From Candidatus Hydrothermarchaeota archaeon (GTDB lineage: Archaea > Hydrothermarchaeota > Hydrothermarchaeia > Hydrothermarchaeales > BMS3B): a DNA stretch of 14,354 nt. How positions within the stretch are numbered: position 1 is the first letter of the stretch; each line of letters begins with the position of its first letter. Under the pieces are notes generated by a model that worked only from the letters and a program-made list of their open reading frames with translations, was not told the origin of the DNA and made no database searches. The stretch is from contig WANG01000166.1 of the NCBI GenBank assembly GCA_015521945.1, forward strand, positions 1-14,354, in the 5' to 3' direction. Positions 1 through 7,084 of the stretch are shown one piece after another. The position numbers and the translations under genes are program-made.

Positions 1-1
1 C

Positions 2-124
2 CTCAGAGAGGGGGTGGAGCTGCGGGTGAGAGGAAGGGTGCAGTGGTACGTGTACAGGAAGGATAGCACAGTGATCAGGCAGCTTGAGGTGGTACCCGGC
101 AGCGGCGGGGAGCTGAGGTGTTAG
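2..124 (+). CDS. C-terminal fragment of an unidentified upstream gene
   Basis: An open frame enters from the left edge and ends at TAG 122-124, giving about 40 residues ending in GSGGELRC. It is rich in alternating Val, Arg and aromatic residues (for example VELRVRGRVQWYVYRK), which would suit beta strands such as those of an OB fold. That is only an impression, and the family cannot be named from this tail. It overlaps the start of the transporter gene by 7 bases, so the two are probably co-transcribed and translationally coupled. Confidence 0.5.
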   Translation, partial: LREGVELRVRGRVQWYVYRKDSTVIRQLEVVPGSGGELRC

Positions 125-1368
125 ATGCCCTCCTCGGAGTCCTGCTGGGCATCCTCTGCGGCACCCTGACGGGGATGGTTCCGGGGCTGCACGTCAACAC
201 CCTGCTCTTCTTGGTTTACCCCCTGCTGCTTCCAAGCTCACCCGAGATGCCCGCTCTGTTGGTGTGCTTCATAACTGCTCTGAGCGTTACCCACTCCTTC
301 GTGAGCTACGTACCCAGCATACTCCTCAGCGCACCCCAGGAGGACACGGCTCTCTCTGTTCTGCCAGGGCAGAGGCTCCTGGGAATGGGCAGGGGGTACG
401 AGGCGGTTTACCTGACGGTGGTCGGCGGGATAGGCGCCCTGGCGGTGCTCCTGCTCCTCCTGCCCCTGCTGGTGGCGTACATGGATGCCCTCTACGGTGC
501 GCTCAGGCCCTTCATCGGGGGTGTTCTCCTCCTGGTGCTCGCCTACATGGTAGCCACCGAGGTGGGAGTGAGGGGCAAGCTGTACGCCCTGCTGGTGGTG
601 CTGCTCTCGGGCACCCTGGGGTACCTGATACTCCACCGCCTCCCAGCCTCTCCCGAGCGCCTACTCTTTCCCGCCCTCACCGGGCTCTTCGGCGCGAGCA
701 CCATGCTCTTAGCGATGCTGCAGGGGGGTGCGAGAATTCCAGAGCAGGAGCTCGGAGCTCTAGAGGGGCTCTACCCACGTGGAGCCGTAGCCGGCGCCCT
801 TGCGGGGGTGCTGGCGGGCATGCTGCCGGGCGTGGGGGCGGCGCAGAGCGCCTACTTGGTGAGGTGCGTGCTGAGGCAGGGCGGGATGCGGGAGTTTCTG
901 GTTGCCCAGGGCGGGGTGAACACCGTGGCGGCGGTGCTCTCAATCCTGACCATCTACCTGATAGGCAGACCCAGGAGCGGCTCCGGCATGGCGGTTGAGA
1001 AGGTGCTCACCGGCGCCTTCGGCTCCTCGGGATGGTGGAAGTCCGTTGCGGTTCCAGCGGGGTACACCCACTTCATGCTCACCCTTGTGGCGGCTCTGGT
1101 GAGCGCCCCCGTGGCGGGATGGCTCACCCTGCGGCTGGCGAGGGCGTGCATAGCCAGGGTAAGCGGCATGCGGGTGGGCGCCCTGTACTCGGGGGTGCTC
1201 CTGTTTCTCGGGCTGGCGGTGCTGGCTTACACGGGAGCCCTCGGGCTCCTGGTGCTGCTCACAGCCACCGCCATAGGCATGCTGGCAGCCACCGCAGGGG
1301 TAAAGCGCTCCCACGGCATGGGCGTGCTCATCCTGCCCGTCATGCTCTACTTCATTTTTGAACGTTAG
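118..1368 (+). CDS. TctA-family (COG1784-type) integral membrane transporter
   Basis: This encodes a polytopic membrane protein of 416 aa beginning at GTG 118. It resembles the archaeal branch of the TctA/DUF112 family, the large permease subunit of tripartite tricarboxylate transporters. Two Gly-rich elements typical of the family are visible. One lies near residue 11 (GILCGTLTGMVPGLHVN) and the second near residue 228 (AGVLAGMLPGVGAAQSA), consistent with the internal duplication of TctA proteins. Hydrophobic segments fill almost the whole length. Bacterial TctA is about 500 aa, and the shorter length here suits the archaeal single-gene form. No TctB or TctC partner is present, so the substrate is unknown. 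The start overlaps the upstream gene by 7 bases, and no in-frame ATG lies nearby. The next gene follows after 17 bases, probably in the same transcript. Confidence 0.75.
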   Translation: MLDALLGVLLGILCGTLTGMVPGLHVNTLLFLVYPLLLPSSPEMPALLVCFITALSVTHSFVSYVPSILLSAPQEDTALSVLPGQRLLGMGRGYEAVYLTVVGGIGALAVLLLLLPLLVAYMDALYGALRPFIGGVLLLVLAYMVATEVGVRGKLYALLVVLLSGTLGYLILHRLPASPERLLFPALTGLFGASTMLLAMLQGGARIPEQELGALEGLYPRGAVAGALAGVLAGMLPGVGAAQSAYLVRCVLRQGGMREFLVAQGGVNTVAAVLSILTIYLIGRPRSGSGMAVEKVLTGAFGSSGWWKSVAVPAGYTHFMLTLVAALVSAPVAGWLTLRLARACIARVSGMRVGALYSGVLLFLGLAVLAYTGALGLLVLLTATAIGMLAATAGVKRSHGMGVLILPVMLYFIFER

Positions 1369-1385
1369 CCTGGCGGGTGCCACAC

Positions 1386-1943
1386 ATGCAGGGCGAGTGC
1401 AGGTACCACGACCCGGAGCATGAGGAGCTGTGCATTCACACGGGCAGGCCCTGCTTCGCCGCGAGGTTTGACGAGTTCAGCCAGAAGTGGGAAATCCACA
1501 CCTGGAAGGAGAAGACCTGCCCCACCTTCTCCCCCAAGGAGGAGGAGCAGAGCATCTGGAGGATAGACTACAGGAAGGCCTTCTCGGGGGAGCTTGAGGA
1601 GGAGGAGACTCCACAGGTTGAGGTTACCATCATAGGCAGCTTGGTGCCCTACAACTGCGACGAGGACGGGCTGTGCGACCTGCCGGAGAGCGTGGACTTA
1701 GATGCGGAGGTGCTCCAGAACCTGCTGGACAGGAGGTACGGCAGGGGCGCGGTGAAGGTGAGGTGGGTGGACGTGGCGAGCGATGAGGTTGAGAAGTATC
1801 CAGAGGCTAAGGAGCACATGGAGAAGAGCGGTCCCACCACCATGGTGCTCATAAACGGAAGGCTGCGCTTCGTTGGAAGCGTGCCCCTTGAGCCCCTGAA
1901 GCGGGAGCTTGAGAAGCTGGGGCTCAGGGAGATTAGAGGGTGA
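1386..1943 (+). CDS. Thioredoxin-fold protein with cysteine-rich N-terminal region
   Basis: This is a 185-aa soluble protein. ATG 1386 is preferred over GTG 1377 because GGGTG precedes it at normal spacing; the GTG would add three residues. Residues 1-50 contain four Cys (about 5, 16, 23 and 45) and several His, which could form a metal site. From about residue 77 the pattern fits a thioredoxin-like fold: a strand (VEVTIIGSLVPY), a Cys-x5-Cys pair at 91 and 97 placed where a redox motif would sit, a helix, a second strand (VKVRWVDV), and a GPTTMVLING segment that resembles the cis-proline strand of small thioredoxin-like proteins. The thiol spacing differs from the classical CxxC. Function is unknown; redox or metal handling is inferred. 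It probably shares a transcript with the transporter upstream. Confidence 0.6.
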   Translation: MQGECRYHDPEHEELCIHTGRPCFAARFDEFSQKWEIHTWKEKTCPTFSPKEEEQSIWRIDYRKAFSGELEEEETPQVEVTIIGSLVPYNCDEDGLCDLPESVDLDAEVLQNLLDRRYGRGAVKVRWVDVASDEVEKYPEAKEHMEKSGPTTMVLINGRLRFVGSVPLEPLKRELEKLGLREIRG

Positions 1944-1952
1944 GGCGCTAAA

Positions 1953-1969
1953 ACCGAAAAGGCTTTAAG
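1953..1969 (+). promoter_or_regulatory. Archaeal BRE/TATA promoter for the P-loop kinase gene
   Basis: A purine-rich BRE-like stretch (ACCGAAAAGG region) leads into the TATA-like GCTTTAAGG. The TATA centre, near 1966, is about 25 bases before ATG 1992. That predicts a start of transcription at or beside the start codon, so the mRNA would be leaderless. No ribosome binding site is seen before the ATG. Confidence 0.65.
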
Positions 1970-1991
1970 GTGCACTGCCGCATACTCCTGC

Positions 1992-2513
1992 ATGCTCATT
2001 CTGATATGCGGGCTTCCGGGCACGGGCAAGAGCACCATAGCCATGCGGCTGGCGGGCAGGCTCAGAGCCTCGCTGCTGCGCACCGACGTGGTGAGGAAGA
2101 GGCTTTTTCCCTCCCCCACCTACACCGAGGAGGAGAAGGAGCTGGTCTATAAGGTTACCTTCCTCATAGCCGAGTACCTGCTCAGAGCTGGAGTGTGCGT
2201 GATAATTGACGGCACCTTCTACAGGCGGAGCCTGAGGAGGATGGTCTATCAGGTTGCGGAGCGTGCGGGTGTCAGGACGGTGGTGATTGAGTGCACCGCA
2301 CCAGAGCAGGTGGTCAGGCGCAGGATGGAGCGCAGGAGGGGCAGGAACCTGCCAACGGATGCCGACTTTACGGTGTACCTGAGGATACGGGAGCAGTGGG
2401 AGCCCCTGCAGAGGGAGAGGATAGTGGTGGACACCAGCAAGAGCATCTCCCAGAACCTGAGGGAGATAATGGAGCACCTCAGAGGGATTTCGCATACCTG
2501 CAGGCGAGGGTGA
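1992..2513 (+). CDS. P-loop kinase, COG0645-like (AAA-type NTPase)
   Basis: This encodes a 173-aa small-molecule-kinase-like NTPase. The Walker A motif GLPGTGKST lies at residues 7-15. A TDVVRK segment at 31-36 matches the conserved Asp-Val-Arg-Lys of this predicted kinase group. A hydrophobic strand ending in Asp (VCVIIDGTF, Asp73) could act as Walker B, and Arg-rich residues (RRRMERRRGR) suit a lid. In bacteria the equivalent domain is commonly the C-terminal half of a protein whose N-terminal half is an aminoglycoside-phosphotransferase-like kinase. Here that partner is the next gene on the opposite strand, and the two coding regions overlap at their 3' ends by 35 bases. The substrate is unknown. 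A zeta-toxin or L-seryl-tRNA kinase identity is possible for a generic P-loop kinase but less supported. Confidence 0.75.
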   Translation: MLILICGLPGTGKSTIAMRLAGRLRASLLRTDVVRKRLFPSPTYTEEEKELVYKVTFLIAEYLLRAGVCVIIDGTFYRRSLRRMVYQVAERAGVRTVVIECTAPEQVVRRRMERRRGRNLPTDADFTVYLRIREQWEPLQRERIVVDTSKSISQNLREIMEHLRGISHTCRRG

Positions 2514-3492
2514 AGTACCTCTTTATCCTGTCCTCAATCTCCCCCCTCTCACCCTCCCCGGCACCGGCGAGCATGAAGCCCTCAACCTTCATCCTGACAA
2601 AGGCTCTGTAGCACTGGTAGAAGCGCAGCATGCGCCCGTCCATGGCGTCTCTGAACCTCTCGCCGTACTCGGAGAGGAAAACCTCGCTGAGGTCGCTCCT
2701 GCCGTGGAAGTCCAGGTCCATGGCGAGGAACGCCACGTCTGCCAGCACATCGCTGCAGCTGAAGCCTTTGAAGAATTCTATGGCGTCAAATATGTATATG
2801 CCCTCCCTGTAGAGCTCCCCCGGCTCCCTGACGATGAATATGTTGCCGGAGTGCAGGTCTCCGTGGCACTCCTTTATGAACTCCTCCCGCTCCTCAAACC
2901 TCTGCCTCTCCCTGTCTAAGAAGCCCCTCACCCTGTCCACCAGCTCCGAGTACTCTCCCTCAGGCAGAAGGGGGCGCAGGGGCTCTGCCTGCTCAAAGTT
3001 CTGCTCCCAGTTCCTGACCACCTGCTCGTACCCGCCCCAGCGGCGTGCTTCCTGAGTTGAGGGGGTGCTGCTGTGGTGCTCGGCTACCATCTCAGCTATC
3101 CTGCGCAGGTCCTCAGCCTCAACTTCCCCCCTCTGGAGCATGCGCTTCATTATCGCCTCCTGGGGCAGCTCCACCATCTTAACCGCGTACTCTACAGCCT
3201 CCCCACTGCCCTCCACCCTGAGCCTCCCGTTCTCCAGGGTTATGGGCACCACGTCTATGTACATCCCCTTAGCGAGGGTGTTGACCCTGAGCTCCTCACG
3301 GCAGTAGTGCAGCCTCTTCTCAAGGGTGGTGAAGTCAAGGAACCCGAAGTCCACGGGCTTCTTTACCTTGTAGGCGTAGGTGCCGGTGAGAAAGACCCAG
3401 GATATGTGGGTCTGGAGCATCCTAACGTGCTCCGGAGAGTGGGGGTAGGCTTCGGGACGCATGAGCTGCTCCACAAGCTCTTCCTCTCTCAT
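2479..3492 (-). CDS. Aminoglycoside phosphotransferase-like kinase (COG2187-type)
   Basis: This is a 337-aa protein kinase-like fold enzyme starting at ATG (complement of 3490-3492). The N-terminal region has the family pattern THISWVFLTG, then YKVKKPVDFGFLDF (Lys42, Lys44 and Lys45 near the ATP site). The catalytic loop HGDLHSGN is at 210-217, with Asp212 and Asn217 as the expected catalytic and metal residues. A DFG-equivalent Asp follows at 236 (IFDAIEF), then SDVLADVAFLAMDLDFHG. These are hallmarks of the COG2187 proteins, which in bacteria are usually fused to a P-loop kinase of the type encoded by the convergent neighbour. The substrate is unknown, and there is no reason to call it a drug-resistance gene. 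It has its own TATA box and very short or no leader. Confidence 0.82.
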   Translation of the reverse strand: MREEELVEQLMRPEAYPHSPEHVRMLQTHISWVFLTGTYAYKVKKPVDFGFLDFTTLEKRLHYCREELRVNTLAKGMYIDVVPITLENGRLRVEGSGEAVEYAVKMVELPQEAIMKRMLQRGEVEAEDLRRIAEMVAEHHSSTPSTQEARRWGGYEQVVRNWEQNFEQAEPLRPLLPEGEYSELVDRVRGFLDRERQRFEEREEFIKECHGDLHSGNIFIVREPGELYREGIYIFDAIEFFKGFSCSDVLADVAFLAMDLDFHGRSDLSEVFLSEYGERFRDAMDGRMLRFYQCYRAFVRMKVEGFMLAGAGEGERGEIEDRIKRYFTLACRYAKSL

Positions 3493-3516
3493 CTCCAGCT
3501 ACCTGGGTGCCGGGGG

Positions 3517-3524
3517 TATAAATA
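3517..3524 (-). promoter_or_regulatory. TATA box for the COG2187-type kinase gene (minus strand)
   Basis: On the minus strand the box reads TATTTATA, centred about 28 bases upstream of the ATG at 3492. A leaderless or nearly leaderless transcript is expected. This promoter is divergent from the glycan operon promoter at 3583-3597. Confidence 0.6.
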
Positions 3525-3582
3525 ATTTAGCTGCACGGAGAAGGCGTTGCACCCTGCTGAGCGAGGCTGGCGTGCACCCATG

Positions 3583-3597
3583 CGCAAGGTTTTTAGG
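3583..3597 (+). promoter_or_regulatory. BRE/TATA promoter of the glycan operon
   Basis: GCGCAAGG (BRE-like) runs into GTTTTTAGG, whose centre is about 28 bases before ATG 3621. It drives the five-gene plus-strand operon 3621-8235. The 128 bases from 3493 to 3620 hold only this promoter and the divergent one; no other structure was seen. Confidence 0.5.
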
Positions 3598-3620
3598 CAC
3601 CGTGCTCAAAAGCTGTGTGC

Positions 3621-3941
3621 ATGGCTAAAGCTCAAAGGCGCCTCATCACTGCCTTGGGGTACGCCTCAGCCTTCACCCTGCTTCAGGCGGTGCTGCTGTA
3701 CATCCTCCTGTCCATAAGCCTCTTCCACACCGGCATAAACGTGTTCAAAGCCTACCGTGCCCTCTTTGAGAGCCTGCTCTTCCCCCTGGACAGGCTTTAC
3801 TTCCTGTTCGTAAACCTCATGTACCCCATCTTCGGCCTCTCCTACCTCTACGTCATCGGCTTCAACAACGTGTTCAAGCTCACCCTATTCACCATCTTCC
3901 TGTGCAACCTGGGGCTTTTCATCATCTGGCAGAGAAGGTAG
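3621..3941 (+). CDS. Small three-helix membrane protein of unknown function
   Basis: This encodes 106 aa. ATG 3621 was chosen over GTG 3615 because the TATA box places the transcript start close to it. Three hydrophobic segments are visible, roughly residues 12-35, 55-82 and 85-102, with a basic N-terminus (MAKAQRR) and a basic C-terminus (WQRR). There are no recognisable motifs. It is the first gene of the glycan operon, and the next gene starts 5 bases after its stop, so a role with the membrane-bound glycan machinery is inferred from context only. Confidence 0.6.
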   Translation: MAKAQRRLITALGYASAFTLLQAVLLYILLSISLFHTGINVFKAYRALFESLLFPLDRLYFLFVNLMYPIFGLSYLYVIGFNNVFKLTLFTIFLCNLGLFIIWQRR

Positions 3942-3946
3942 TTGAA

Positions 3947-4774
3947 ATGAAGGTAATTGACACGAAGGAGGGCAGGATACTCGGGGTCAACTTTGTTGAC
4001 CTGCTCGTGCTCACCGTGCTCCTCTTCTTGGCGTTCTCCTTTGGAAAAACCCTGCTGGGAAGCGAGCTGGTGTTTGATGGGGATGAGGTTTACAAGGCGG
4101 TTAAGGCGTACAGCAGGCTTGACAGCAAGGGGTTCATAGTTGAGGCAGGCATTGAGGGCAGGTACATAGGTGACCCCACCAGGAAGCTCAGGAGCATGCG
4201 GGGCGTGGTGGTGGCGGCGAGAGGGGGCACCCTCTACATAAAGAACACCTACGGCGAGGTTTACACCGTGGGGGGGAGCATGAGCTACTTAGAAGACGTG
4301 GCGGCTGAGAGGATTGAGCTCCTGCCCATGGCTGAGTCAACCCTGAGCATGTACTCGGCGAGGAGCTACTTCCGCAGCATGCCGGAGATGCTGGATGCGC
4401 TTGAGGAGCTGAGGAGGGCTTCGGGAGCCGGGAGGCTCGTGCTCACCGGGGAGATGCTGCTTGCGCTGCAGAATGCGAGCCTTCCGGAGCTGAAGCGTGA
4501 GCTGGAGGAGTGCTACTACTGCACCTCCCTGGAAGTGTACCGTGCGGGTGAGGGGGTGTACTTAGTGGCGATGAAGAACGTTGAGCTCTCTGAGCTCTCG
4601 GCTCTACGCGGGTATGCGGGCGACGCCTCGGTGAGGGAGCTCAGGATATACCTGGGCTACGGGGATGAGCTTTCCAGGGAGGAGGTTGAGGAGGCTGAGA
4701 GGGCTGCGGTGGAGCTCGGGTTCCTGCGCAGGGGCGGTGAGACGGGCTATGCGAGCATCCGGAGGCTGCTTTAG
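3947..4774 (+). CDS. DUF4330-like membrane-anchored protein
   Basis: This encodes 275 aa from ATG 3947, which has GGT about 6 bases upstream; a longer in-frame extension to 3902 would overlap the previous gene and is not needed. The N-terminus reads IDTKEGRILGVNFVDLLVL, followed by a single hydrophobic segment (about residues 15-36). This matches the DUF4330 pattern of an I-D-x-K-G-R-x-x-G-x-x-N-x-x-D-L start followed by one membrane span. The region after it is predicted beta-rich and probably extracytoplasmic. The C-terminal third is Glu- and Arg-rich, with a CYYC pair (residues about 191-194). DUF4330 proteins have no established function. Its place directly before polymerase-like and glycosyltransferase genes suggests a part in surface polysaccharide assembly. 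Confidence 0.6.
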   Translation: MKVIDTKEGRILGVNFVDLLVLTVLLFLAFSFGKTLLGSELVFDGDEVYKAVKAYSRLDSKGFIVEAGIEGRYIGDPTRKLRSMRGVVVAARGGTLYIKNTYGEVYTVGGSMSYLEDVAAERIELLPMAESTLSMYSARSYFRSMPEMLDALEELRRASGAGRLVLTGEMLLALQNASLPELKRELEECYYCTSLEVYRAGEGVYLVAMKNVELSELSALRGYAGDASVRELRIYLGYGDELSREEVEEAERAAVELGFLRRGGETGYASIRRLL

Positions 4775-6065
4775 CCAGCCCCTCACCGTGAGGGTGCTGT
4801 GCTTCCTATCAACCTCGCTGGAGAGGAGCAGGAGCTTCAGAGCCCTGCTCGCTCTCGGCGCATGGCTTGAGGCGAGCTTCAGAGCCTCAGCCCTGAGGCG
4901 GGCTGCTGGTGGCATTGCCTCCCTGTACCCCGGGCGCCTGTGGGGCTGGTTTGACAGGGCAAGCGGGAGGCTTGAGTTCACCCTGAGCCCTCCTGCGGTG
5001 GTGGGCATAGCCTACGTTGCCTTCCTCGCCGCGGGAAGCGCCTCCGGGCTGTCTCCCGCTTCGTACCTGCTGGTTGCAGCCTACCTGCTCGCCTTCGGGG
5101 CTGCCTACCGCATCTGCAGCGGGGTGCGCATCCGTGAGGTGGTTTTTGATGCCGAGAGCCTGAGGCTCGGGGGGGTGCTCATGCTCGCCTCGGTGCTCGC
5201 CCTGTGCGCCGACCTCTACAGGGCGGGCGCGGTGCCCCTGATTGAGCCTGCCGCCAGGATGAAGCTGAGCGTGCCCCTTACCTACGCCTCAACCTTCCTG
5301 GTGCCTGCGGGGCTGCTTCTGGGTGCCCGGGTGTGCGAGGGGTACCGCAGGGGCACCCTGGGGAGGGGTGAGGCGAGGATGTACCTCCTCGCCCTGGGAG
5401 CCTGCACGGTGTTCCTGATAACCCTGCTCGGCTTCAGAACCCAGACGGCGGTGGGGGTGCTCAGCTTCCTGATTCTCATGCGCATCTACAGGCTGGTGGG
5501 CAACGCCGAGATACTCGCTGCCCTGCTTGCCCTCCTCGGAGCGGTGGGCGCGATTGGTGCCTACAGGCTTGCGAGCGGCGGTGGGGAGGCGGGGCTCTGG
5601 GAGGTTGTGGGTGGCAGAGCCCAGCTCACGGTGGCGGTTTACGACCAGCTTGTCAGGCAGCTCCAGGAGGCTGGAGGGCTGCTCACGGGGTACTACGGGG
5701 GCAGGCTGGCTCTCAGCACCTTCTCCTCCTTCCTGGGCTTCGTGCCCGGTCCGGGGCTGGGGGCGAGAACCGCCGTTGCCATGGAGTTCGGGGTTACCGG
5801 GATATCCATGACCTCCACCCTCCTGGGCACGGTGGTGCTTGACTTGGGGCTGGTGGGGGTGGTGCTCTTCGGGCTCGCCACGGGCGCCGCGGTGGGTTCC
5901 GGGAAAGCCATCAGCTCCTCCCCCTTAGGTGCGGCGCTCTACAGCATCCTGCTGGCGTACATGCTCACCGGCATAGAGACGGGTCTGGTGGACTTCAGCG
6001 TCCTGCTCCTCTTCGCCGCCGCTCCTGCTCTTGCCCTGTGCTCGGCGTGGAGGTGCAGGGGTTGA
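4749..6065 (+). CDS. Polytopic membrane protein, oligosaccharide repeat unit polymerase (Wzy)-like
   Basis: This encodes 438 aa with about ten or more hydrophobic segments. ATG 4749 is chosen because GGTGAG lies just upstream at good spacing, giving a 26-base overlap with the previous gene. GTG 4788 has no binding site. Starting at 4665 would need a long non-membrane Arg-rich extension that is the shadow of the preceding gene. A short motif after a transmembrane helix (YRAGAVPLIEPAARM) resembles the G-x-[IV]-P-L-[IF] motif of oligosaccharide repeat unit polymerases. A long extracytoplasmic loop (about residues 300-350, with YDQLVRQ and GYYGGR) sits before the last helices, as in Wzy-type proteins. 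The likely role is joining lipid-linked glycan units outside the membrane. It appears paralogous to the gene two places downstream. Confidence 0.6.
   Translation: MRASGGCFSQPLTVRVLCFLSTSLERSRSFRALLALGAWLEASFRASALRRAAGGIASLYPGRLWGWFDRASGRLEFTLSPPAVVGIAYVAFLAAGSASGLSPASYLLVAAYLLAFGAAYRICSGVRIREVVFDAESLRLGGVLMLASVLALCADLYRAGAVPLIEPAARMKLSVPLTYASTFLVPAGLLLGARVCEGYRRGTLGRGEARMYLLALGACTVFLITLLGFRTQTAVGVLSFLILMRIYRLVGNAEILAALLALLGAVGAIGAYRLASGGGEAGLWEVVGGRAQLTVAVYDQLVRQLQEAGGLLTGYYGGRLALSTFSSFLGFVPGPGLGARTAVAMEFGVTGISMTSTLLGTVVLDLGLVGVVLFGLATGAAVGSGKAISSSPLGAALYSILLAYMLTGIETGLVDFSVLLLFAAAPALALCSAWRCRG
6049..6055 (+). promoter_or_regulatory. Ribosome binding site fixing a TTG start
   Basis: GGAGGTG lies 6 bases before TTG 6062. 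It supports TTG over the in-frame GTG codons at 6038, 6047 and 6053, which lie upstream of or within this element. The TTG overlaps the previous stop codon as TTGA. Confidence 0.7.
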
Positions 6066-7084
6066 GGGTGCTGGTGCTCAGCATCTGGAAGCCCGCCTCG
6101 GGGGGTGTGGTGACCCACGTTGAGGGCTACACCTCCTGCTCGGAGCACACCTACAGGGTGGTGGGGTACCCCGCGAGGCTGCCTCCCCTGCTGCGGGCGG
6201 GCAGCTACCTGGCCTACGCCCCCCTGCGGGCGCTGGTGCTCAGCCGCTCCGGGAGGTTTGACCTGGTTCATGCGCACTACGCCTTCCCCCAGGGGGCGGC
6301 GGGGGTGGTGGTGAAGCGAGCCCTCGGGGTCCCCTTGGTGGTGAGCCTCCACGGGTCTGATGTTGAGGTGCTCTGCGCGCGTGCACCAATGCGGAGGGTT
6401 TTGCGGCTCTTGCTCAGCCGTGCGGATGCGGTTACCGCGGTGAGCGCGTACTTAGCCGGGAGGGTGGAGCGCCTCCTGGGTGTTGAGTGCAGGGTGGTTT
6501 ACGGGGGGGTGCGGTGCCCCGAGCGGGTTCCCCCCCTGGAGGAGAGGCGCAGGCGGGTGGTCTTCGTGGGCAGGGTTGCGAGAAGCAAGGGGGCGGATGT
6601 GGCGCTTGAGGCTTTCGGGATGCTTGCGGACAGGTTTGAGGGGCTTGAGCTGGTGTTCGCCGGCTCAGGCGGATGCGAGGGGGAGCTCAGGAGGAGGAGC
6701 AGGCGCCTGGGGATTCAGGGGAGGGTGAGGTTTGAGGGGGTTGTTTCCGGGGAGAGGCTTGAGGAGCTCTACTCCACCTCGGTGGCGCTGCTCATGCCAT
6801 CGCGCAGGGAGGGCTTCGGGCTGGCTGCCCTTGAAGCCATGGCGCACGGCACGCCTCCCGTGGTCAGCTCGGCTGGCGGGCTGCCAGAGGTGGTGGAGCA
6901 CGGCAGAAGCGGGCTCGTGGTTGAGCCCGAGCCAGGGGAAGTGGCGGAGGCGCTGGAGGAGCTTCTCACCAGCCCTGAGGTGTGGAGGCGGCTGAGCGAG
7001 GGCGGAAGGCGCAGGGCTGCGGGCTTCTCCTGGGAGCGCACCGCACGGGAGTACCACAGGATTTACAGGGAGGTGGTGGGGTGA
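6062..7084 (+). CDS. GT4-family glycosyltransferase
   Basis: This is a cytoplasmic or membrane-associated retaining glycosyltransferase of 340 aa with a GT-B fold. The N-terminal domain begins with strand LRVLVLSIW and a Gly-rich loop (ASGGVVTHV), and contains DLVHAHYAFPQGA and VSLHGSDVEV, both typical acceptor-side elements. The linker region has VVYGGV, then VVFVGRVARSKG starts the nucleotide-sugar-binding domain. The E-x7-E motif (EGFGLAALE, about residues 250-258) followed by AMAHGTPPVVSSAGGLPEVV is diagnostic of GT4. It transfers a sugar from a nucleotide donor; donor and acceptor are unknown. TTG 6062 is the best start because of the GGAGGTG site and the 4-base TTGA overlap with the polymerase-like gene before it. 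It lies between two polymerase-like genes in a coupled operon. Confidence 0.88.
   Translation: MRVLVLSIWKPASGGVVTHVEGYTSCSEHTYRVVGYPARLPPLLRAGSYLAYAPLRALVLSRSGRFDLVHAHYAFPQGAAGVVVKRALGVPLVVSLHGSDVEVLCARAPMRRVLRLLLSRADAVTAVSAYLAGRVERLLGVECRVVYGGVRCPERVPPLEERRRRVVFVGRVARSKGADVALEAFGMLADRFEGLELVFAGSGGCEGELRRRSRRLGIQGRVRFEGVVSGERLEELYSTSVALLMPSRREGFGLAALEAMAHGTPPVVSSAGGLPEVVEHGRSGLVVEPEPGEVAEALEELLTSPEVWRRLSEGGRRRAAGFSWERTAREYHRIYREVVG
7069..7075 (+). promoter_or_regulatory. Ribosome binding site fixing a GTG start
   Basis: GGAGGTG sits 5 bases before GTG 7081, which overlaps the glycosyltransferase stop as GTGA. This supports GTG 7081 as the start of the second polymerase-like gene over the longer frame opening at 6982. 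Confidence 0.65.

Noticed and set aside
264..998. 244-aa frame overlapping the transporter in another plus frame
   Set aside because: The translation is Arg/Gly/His-rich with no domain logic, as expected for an out-of-frame reading of GC-rich DNA. The overlapping frame gives a coherent membrane protein.
1965..2495. 176-aa minus-strand frame antisense to the P-loop kinase
   Set aside because: It lacks a plausible start context and has low-complexity Pro/His/Leu content. The plus-strand frame has a clear Walker A and a promoter.
2479..3492. Antibiotic resistance gene reading of the APH-like protein
   Set aside because: The sequence matches the COG2187 group of unknown substrate and not the known aminoglycoside-modifying enzymes. 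The archaeal context gives no support for drug resistance.
3073..3525. 150-aa plus-strand frame antisense to the APH-like kinase
   Set aside because: It is a mirror of a gene with intact catalytic motifs and has no promoter or ribosome binding site of its own.
4665..4748. Longer N-terminus for the first polymerase-like protein
   Set aside because: The extra 28 residues are Arg/Gly-rich and lie wholly inside the preceding gene. ATG 4749 has a proper ribosome binding site.
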